Positions 57,530 to 64,000 of a DNA stretch of 64,000 bases are shown in pieces (position 1 is the stretch's first letter; every line of letters starts with the position of its first letter). The DNA lies in assembly GCF_963259705.1 (NCBI RefSeq), contig NC_081840.1, forward strand, positions 3,467,062 to 3,531,061. Direction: 5' to 3'. The DNA is from Myotis daubentonii. Lineage: Eukaryota; Chordata; Mammalia; Chiroptera; Vespertilionidae. A program made the position numbers and the translations under genes. A model generated the notes under the pieces. It was not told the origin of the DNA. It worked only from the letters and a program-made list of their open reading frames with translations, and searched no databases.

Positions 57530-57940
57530 AGCTGGGGGTCCCCTGCCCAGGCCTGACACCTCTGCCGGAGGCCTCAGGCCTGGTCAAGGGGCTGATCCGG
57601 TGATTGGTGATCAGAGGGTGATGAGGGTCAACTCCTCTGGCCGAGGCACCAGGCCTGGGCGGGGGGCTGAGCCGGGGATTGGGGGGATATGATGGTCCCC
57701 TTGCCCAGGCCTGAAGCCTGGGTCAGAGGCCTCAGGCTTGGGCGGGAGGTGGAGCAAGCGATCAGAGGGAGATGGGGGTCCCCTGCCCAGGCATGATTCC
57801 TGGGCCAGAGGCCTCAGGCCTGGGCGGGGGCCAGAGCCAGTGATTGGGGGGAGATGGGGGTCCCCTGTCCAAGCCTGACACCTCTGGTGGAGGCGTCAGG
57901 CCTGGGCAAGGGGCCGATCCTGCGATTGGAGGGTGATGGG
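57530..57940 (+). repeat. Tandem repeats of roughly 80-90 bp inside the Helitron
   Basis: Each unit contains GGGGGTCCCCTGCCCAGGC, a GGCCTCAGGCCTGGGC-type palindrome and a TGATTGG/GAT-rich end. About five diverged copies; period estimated by eye. Confidence 0.75.
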
Positions 57941-58054
57941 GGTCAACGCCTGAGGGCTCCCAGTATGTGAGAGGGGGCAGACTGGGCTGAGGGACACTCC
58001 CCCCCCCCCCCACACACACACCCAGTGCATGAATTTCGTGCACCGGGCCCCTAA

Positions 58055-58849
58055 TGAAACTATAAGACAACTAAAAGAAAACATGGGAGATACTTGAAAA
58101 AAGTAATTTGACTGGGTGAGGTCTAAGGATGATGTATAATCCAAAAGCTCAAAATTAGCAATATCGAAAGACAATTAATTTGGGAAGGATATTTGCAATA
58201 CAGAGTGGTAATTTTAAAAATATATTGAAAACAAAATGCTACCCGTAGTTCACAGGAAATGAATTACAGCTTTTACTTGGGGGTGGTGTGGGGGTGGGAG
58301 GGTGTTTTCTTTCTTCCTTTTTTTGTTTGTGTGATTGGACAAGCTCATGGAATATGAAAAGATTTCTAGTTTTGATCCCTTGATGATTGTTAATTATAAG
58401 AACAGTAATTTTTTAATGTTATAGCCATAAACTACCAATACAGAAAACCTTATCAAACAAATATAGACTTAATGAATTATAAGGTACTTTTATAATTACC
58501 ACCCACATCAAGAAATAGAACTTTGCCAGCTATGTCCCTCATCCTACTCACAACTTTCTTATGCTTTTCCAGTGTAACTTCTATCTTTTATGGTAGTCGT
58601 TTCCTTTTCTTTATAGTCTTATCACTCAAATGTGTATCCCTAAACACTGTAGCTTAGATTTGCCTGATTTAATTTTGTTTTGCATGTTATTTTTAAGCCT
58701 TTTAAAATGTAGGGTTTTTTTTTTTCCTGCATCTCTTCTCTTTTTCCTTTAGTGAAGAAATGGGATTCTGTGTATTGTAAGATTTCCACAGTTAGGGTTG
58801 TGCAGATTGCTTTTCTGTGTTACAGTTTATCATGTTATTCTGTTCTCTT
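58055..58849. other. Intron 1, AT-rich, unidentified
   Basis: No repeat family or frame recognised. Confidence 0.45.
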
Positions 58850-59640
58850 CATAGCTTGTGAATTGGTAGGCTTGATCAGATTCAGGGTTTATTTTTTATT
58901 TATTTTTAATTTATTTTTTGGCAAGATTGCTTCATGGGTAGCGTTGTGTTCTTTTATCAGGAGGCATATAATGCCTGGATATCTTATATTTTGATGCTTG
59001 TGGCTGTCAAGGCTCAATGTGTAGATCCATTAATTCATTAGGAGGGAGGAATGGTGTTAACTTAAACCATTCTTGGTCATTTATTAGCAGAAATTTTTCT
59101 GTAAAAAGAAATTTCTCATCTTCTGTGGGTTACCCAGTGGTACAATTTATATTTATCACTTTTCAAAATTGAGTGGTTTTCCATTATCCTTTAGAGGTGA
59201 CCGCTTAGGGTTTCTTACTGTTATAAACTCCTGGATTTACCCATTTTATATGTCTTCAGCCATTGTGTTATCTTTACTGACGCAGATTGGCCCATCTTTG
59301 GTCAGTGGGAACATCTTTCCAGCTGACTCCTTAGACGTATTTGACGTAGCGCTAGTAGTTTTTGATAGCTTCCTTGACGTCTAGAAACTACAGGTGTTCT
59401 AAGTCTATCTTGTGCATGTACAGCTTCAGACCTGGAGTCAGTCCTTTCTTCAGTCTGGTTTCTTTGAATAAGAATTGGTATTCCAAGAATACAATTTATG
59501 TACCAGGGATGCTCATTGCTACTGGGTTTGTTTCCAAGCTTTTTTGTGAATGGGGTTAGGAAATACAAAGGGGTGTGTATGGTTTTTGTAAAAGATAAGA
59601 TACCTTCTGAATTAAGAATATTTCCAAATACACAGCATTT
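58850..59640 (-). mobile_element. Ancient L1 fragment
   Basis: GATTGGCCCATCTTTGGTCAGTGG, TTTTTGATAGCTTCCTTGACG and GATGCTCATTGCTACTGGG are antisense phrases of old mammalian L1. 60000-60500 looks like more of the same, more diverged. Confidence 0.55.
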
Positions 59641-60601
59641 CAACCTTACTTTTTGGTCTTTCATCTGTATTCTTTCTTCCATTTTTGAATCCTGATTTTT
59701 AAGGATCCAAAGGGATGATAGAATTCAAATATCACATAATTACTCATTTGCATTATTCCACATTTGTGCATACAATAGCCTTAGTTAACAAAAGCAAGTA
59801 TCACCACAATATGATTACTGGATAATTACTTTTTTGCATATGTTCTCTTGATTTTTCATAGTTGTACTATATCTGAATTGTCAGACATATAGTCATTATG
59901 TATTCTATTCGTTCCTTTATTGCCTTTGTTGGTTCTACAAGTAAATATCTATTTACTGCTCACTGTCAGTTCTTACGTTAGTCATTTTGGATATGTGATG
60001 CTTGTTCTCTAGTAAGTTCTGACTCCCTTTTTCCATTTTGATAACACTTTGAAGTCTTTATAGTTGAAATTTAACTGAGTATAAAATCTTTGGCTTATGT
60101 TTTCTATCTTCAAGTCTTAAATACGTTACTTTTTTTCCCCCTGGCATAAAGTGTTGCTGTCAGTGATGACAATCTGATTTTATTTTTCACATAAAATATC
60201 CTTTTTTTTGGCCTGGGTGCTCAGAGAATATTTTCCTTTACTATTAAATTCAGTAATGTTATTAAGTTGTGTTTTAGTGTTGGTTATCCTGGATTGAATT
60301 TTGTTAAGTGTGTGGTGTGACCTTTCATTTTGATCTTTATTTTTTTTTAAGTACAGAAAAATCGTTCCCTTTCCCCTTGTGTTAATTGTCTTGTGTTTTC
60401 AATCTCTGTACTGTGCTCTTACCACATTGGTATTGACCTTTATAAACTTACTGCATTATGATAAAGTGTGCATACTAATTGGATGCACCTTTCCCCTCAA
60501 CTTCATAGAGCATATTTTTGTGTGTTAAATAGCATTTTTAGTTATAGATATTAGATCACTGGAACTTTAAACTAAATATTTTCTTGAAAGTAATTGCATA
60601 G

Positions 60602-60855
60602 GTTTTTTTTTTGTTGTTGTTGTTGTTAATCCTCACCTGAGGATATTTTCCCATTGTTTTTAGGGACAGTGGAAGGGAGAGGGAAAGACAGAGAGAAACA
60701 TGGATGTGAGAGAAATACATCGATTGGTTGCCTCCTGCACGAGCCCTGTGCAGGGCCAGGGCTGGGGAGGAGTCTGCAACCCTTGACTAGAATTGAACCC
60801 TGGAATCTTTGGTCTGCAGGCTGACACTCCATCCACTGAGCCAAACCGGCCAGGG
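60602..60855 (-). mobile_element. VES SINE, GATAGAG-head type with long tail
   Basis: Tail TTAATCCTCACCTGAGGATA with a (GTT)n start. TGCATAG on both sides (60595 and 60856). Lies 205 bp upstream of VRK1 exon 2. Confidence 0.93.
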
Positions 60856-61060
60856 TGCATAGCTCATTTTATTTATTGTTTTCTCTCCAAAATTAAGAGA
60901 TAATCCAAGAGGATTATAAATTAGAACAGATGTCCTTTAAATTTTAGGGTTATTAAGAATTTGAATAGTACCTGTATTGCACAGAAGCTTTCCTTAGTGG
61001 GAAATGTTTTGAACACTTCTGGGATTATAATTCTCAGTGTTGCTTTGTTTTATATTTTAG

Positions 61061-61065
61061 TGAAA
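61061..61065 (+). other. VRK1: VRK1 exon 2, 5' UTR portion and acceptor site
   Basis: The five bases TGAAA sit between the AG acceptor at 61059-61060 and the ATG. The acceptor follows a T-rich stretch (61041-61058). An A at -3 gives an acceptable start context. The rest of the 5' UTR must come from an upstream non-coding exon, which fits exon 1 in the CpG island. Confidence 0.85.
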
Positions 61066-61225
61066 ATGCCTCGTGTAAAAGCAGCTCAAGCTGGAAGACA
61101 GGGCCCCGCAAAGAGACGTCTTGCAGAACAATTTGCAGCTGGGGAGGTAATCACCGACTTGGCAAAAAAGGAATGGAAACTAGGATTACCCATTGGCCAA
61201 GGTGGCTTTGGTTGTATATATCTTG
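61066..61225 (+). CDS. VRK1: VRK1 exon 2, first coding exon (partial CDS, residues 1-53)
   Basis: This exon encodes the N-terminus of vaccinia-related kinase 1, a nuclear Ser/Thr kinase that phosphorylates BAF/BANF1, histone H3, p53 and other chromatin and cell-cycle substrates. The sequence shows ATG at 61066, an opening MPRVKAAQAGRQ that matches VRK1 from mammals as I know it, a basic stretch, AKKEWKLGLPIGQGGFGCIY, and the glycine-rich ATP loop (IGQGGFGCI, residues 43-51). The exon is preceded by TATATTTTAG (acceptor ending 61060) and ends CTTG|GTAGGT, so the donor GT is at 61226. The coding part is 160 nt, 53 codons plus one base, leaving phase 1. The catalytic lysine and the remaining kinase domain lie in later exons outside the window. 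The same frame is open upstream to 60961, but that is intron. Retention of intron 2 would add about 20 residues before a stop at 61288. Identification is from recalled family sequence, not a search. Confidence 0.95.
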
Positions 61226-62248
61226 GTAGGTGTATGACCGCTTCTAATGAGTTGTCAAGTCAAAGATTTATGTGCTTCATATCAAAATAGTTTCTCAATT
61301 TGAGCTGTTACAGGATATTTCTAATAAACTACAGTCAATATTTGATTAGGCAAAAATACATCTCTGTCAGGAGTGGAAGAGAAGATGGTTGATTTAGTCA
61401 CAGTAGAAAGATTATAAAGTATCTGTAATATTGTCATTAGTGAGCACCATGGCTTTGGATTTTTAAGGTATTCCATATAATCTTTTTTGAGATGCAAAGA
61501 AATTGATGTACATTTTTCCCCCTACTTCCACCCAATTAGGATTTACTCCCTCTGTTTTGGTTTAATTTGGCAATTTTCAGATCTTAACCATTATAGGTAT
61601 TTATTTTCTTCCTATACAACCCTAATAAGTTGTAATTGTGGAATTAGGAGAATAATCTAGAAATTCATGTTAGTCCTGATTTAATGTACTATTTTTAGCA
61701 TACTTACCTTGAAATTTGGGGGGACCTACTGTGGAACCCTGAGATTCTGTAGGTTAACTAAATTGTTGATTTAAAAAATATTTTACCTGACTACTTCTAA
61801 AGTTGTCTGCTTCACCAAGAATATTATAGTGATACAACGCACTTCATGTTTGCTTTTGATATTTCTCTCTAACGTTTCTGTGTTCTTATTCCACCTCTAA
61901 TCTCGATTCATCTAGTCCATCATTTAATTATTTAATTTCTGCCTGGAGGTTTATAAAATTTTGCTCTTAGTAGTGGAACCCCTTTTCTCTTTGAAGGAAT
62001 ATCTTTCTTAGATACTAATTTTGTAGTGTAGATTAGCATCACATGGAAACCTGTTTGAACTGCCAGTTCTCAGGTTCCACCCAGACTTGCCAATCAGAAA
62101 CTAGAGGGCCCATGCATGCTGAAGCTCGAGAGCCCCTGACAGAGATAAACGAGCAGCTGTATCTCCTCCAGGACCCACGGGCTGCAGTGGGTTAGCCGGT
62201 CTCTAGGGGTATGGTCATAAACAGCTTAAAAGCCACTGCTTTTAATCA

Positions 62249-62617
62249 TCTATACTAATAAAAGGATAATATGCTTAATAGGGTGGACATCTGGACATCT
62301 GTTCGGACAAAGCCACAGCGGCTGCGAGGCCCAGGGCTCATGGTAGCCATGGGCTCAGGCAGCCAGGGGCTCAGGCAGCTGCGAGGCCCAGGGCTCAGGC
62401 AGCTGCCGCGGCCAGCAGTGGCAGCAGCAGCGGGGTTATGGGGACAGCGCCTTCCCCTGATCAGCCTGGTTGCCTCCTACAGAGCAGGAGTGGGGAGTGG
62501 GCCTAAGCCATTAGTAGGACATCCCCTGAGGGCTCCCGGTCTGTGAGAGGGGGCAGGCCTGGCTGAGGGACCTCCCCCTCCTCCCAGTTTACAAATTTTC
62601 ATGCACCGGGCCTCTAG
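62249..62617 (+). mobile_element. Helitron, non-autonomous HeliBat-type, 369 bp
   Basis: 5' A|TCTATACTAATAAAAGG. 3' ATGCACCGGGCCTCTAG|T. The 3' palindrome is decayed (ACAAATTTTCATGCA). In VRK1 intron 2. Confidence 0.92.
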
Positions 62618-63351
62618 TATTTTATAAATATGATTCCTCTAGATCAGTGGGAAATAGGTGTTGATTCTTTAGTTTTGTTCAGAGCCAAACCCATTACAGT
62701 GAACTAGGTTATCTCTGATTTAACGTGAAAATCCTTGTAAACCATGAAAGGTTAGAAGTTTTTTTAGTCAGGTATATATTGTTTGACCTTGAAACTTAGA
62801 GATGGTAGATTATTAGGCCGTCTCTTGGCAGAATGTGTGGGTTAGGACATCCCATAGTAGGAATGGGAACTTGTCTTTAACAAGCTGGTTCTTAATTTTG
62901 CATTAGTTACTTTACTTTTGTAACCTTTGGCAAATAGGGAATTTGCTTTTGCATGTGTGCTAGCTATTTTGTTTGTATTTGTATTTATCACCAGAAATTG
63001 CCATTTAATAGTATTTTTCGTATTTGATGGTTTGAAAGATTTCTGTGACAAAACTTCACTGCTATAAGCCTGGATTGATCACTCTGGAGAAGGGTTTGCC
63101 TTAATGCTGCCTCCAGCTTACCTCTCCATAACTGCCCTACCGAAGATCATCAGCAGTTTCTGCTCATGAGTTAAACAAGTTGCTTTTGCATTTTCTTTGG
63201 GTGTTTTCTGCAGGACTTGATACTGTTTATCTTTTACAAATAGAAATTGCTTCCATCGTCTTCATGACAAGTACCTTCCCCTCTGGCCTTCCTCCTCCCT
63301 CTCAATGTGCTTAGTCATCTTCCAGCTTTCCTTCTTCGGCTCACCTTTCTT

Positions 63352-63580
63352 TTTTTAATGTTTTTTTCTTTTTCTTTTTATTGATTTCAGAGAGGAAGGG
63401 AGAGGGGGAGAGAGAGCAACATCAATGATGAGAGGAAATCATTGATCGGCTGCCTCCTGCACACTCCCTACTGGGGATAGAGCCCGCAACCCAAGCATGT
63501 GCCCTTGGCTGGAATTGAACTCGGGCTCTTCAGTCCGCAAGCCAACGCTCTATCCACTGAGCCAAAGCGGCTAGGGCTGT
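63352..63580 (-). mobile_element. VES SINE, GATAGAG-head type
   Basis: Perfect 14-bp duplication GGCTCACCTTTCTT at 63338-63351 and 63581-63594. Confidence 0.96.
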
Positions 63581-64000
63581 GGCTCACCTTTCTTCTGCAT
63601 ATTCTGTCTGAGGGATGTCCTCCAGTCTCCCGGCTTCTCTGACTGTCTCTTTACTGTTGATTACCAAATCAGAGTCTGATCTTGCCAGTCCTCTTCTCAA
63701 AAGCTTTTCTCTATAGCCTAGGACTTGACCCTGACAGTGCAGGCCCATCGCCAGTGGCCTACAAAGGGACCTGATGTCCCACAGGAGAGGATTATCCACA
63801 TGAATAGCATTGAGGCAGACATTCTCAAGTGTTCCTTCACTAACACCCCTAGTACCTCATCTAGTTCTGTCGCTTTACCTGAGTGACTCCTCAGATCCCT
63901 TCATTTCTCTCTACCTTTGCTGCCACTACTTTATTAGTGGAGGTCATTTCCATGTCTCGTCTGGATTCTCACTGTAGCAATGAATCCTCTGCTCAGTCTT

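Larger units (their letters stand above)
57006..58054 (+). mobile_element. Helitron, non-autonomous HeliBat-type, 1,049 bp
   Basis: 5' end A|TCCTATCTAATAAAAGAG. 3' palindrome TGCATGAATTTCGTGCA then CCGGGCCCCTAA|T (CTAG changed to CTAA). Contains a perfect 25-bp-arm hairpin at 57231-57284 and about five tandem units between 57530 and 57940. No Rep/helicase coding seen. Confidence 0.93.
38798..61060 (+). other. VRK1: VRK1 intron 1
   Basis: Predicted GT (38798) to AG (61060), about 22.3 kb. Apart from the CpG-island edge it is AT-rich and filled with L1, VES, Helitron and SPIN insertions, listed separately. No other coding exon was found in it. Confidence 0.65.
61226..64000 (+). other. VRK1: VRK1 intron 2 (partial, runs off the window)
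   Basis: Begins GTAGGT. Contains one Helitron (62249) and one VES SINE (63352). I see no further exon before the end of the window. Confidence 0.85.

Noticed and set aside
60961..61065. In-frame extension of VRK1 upstream of the ATG at 61066
   Set aside because: A clear splice acceptor at 61059-61060 separates it, and the known VRK1 N-terminus is MPRVKAA.

Overview
This window is mammalian nuclear DNA, almost certainly from a vespertilionid (vesper) bat. The evidence is the repeat content: about 22 VES-type tRNA-derived SINEs, seven Helitrons with the HeliBat-type 3' end (a small palindrome followed by CTAG), three non-autonomous hAT elements of two families, and one SPIN-like hAT. That combination is known from vesper bats. 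The genus cannot be named from the sequence. Ancient L1, L2, MIR, Tigger/hAT and LTR-like relics shared by most placental mammals form the background.

Only one protein-coding gene can be supported: the 5' end of VRK1 (vaccinia-related kinase 1, a nuclear Ser/Thr kinase) on the + strand. The promoter and the predicted non-coding exon 1 lie in a CpG island near 38.5-39.5 kb. Exon 1 ends at a predicted donor at 38798. Intron 1 spans about 22 kb. Exon 2 (61061-61225) carries the ATG at 61066, the first 53 codons and the glycine-rich ATP loop. The rest of the gene lies beyond the right edge.

Layout: 1-38.4 kb is gene-free upstream DNA, fairly GC-rich, with many simple repeats (a 550-bp TCCA satellite at 12.5-13.1 kb), recent SINE and hAT insertions, and several repeat-free AT-rich blocks that look like conserved non-coding elements (best case 13185-13640). 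38.45-39.55 kb is the VRK1 promoter and CpG island, with two ZNF143-like motifs, a CCAAT box, GC boxes and an E2F-like site. 39.6-61.06 kb is intron 1, clearly more AT-rich, with five L1 relics (a sixth is in the upstream region and part of a younger L1 is fused to a SINE there), five Helitron insertions in total between intron 1 and intron 2, and SPIN. 61.23-64 kb is intron 2, with one Helitron and one SINE.

The points most worth a second look are a VES-L1 chimeric insertion bounded by one target-site duplication, two hAT elements inserted at the same 8-bp target, Helitrons carrying CTCF-like motifs, and a Helitron with a perfect 25-bp hairpin. Long ORFs elsewhere are low-complexity or repeat translations, and I do not call them genes.
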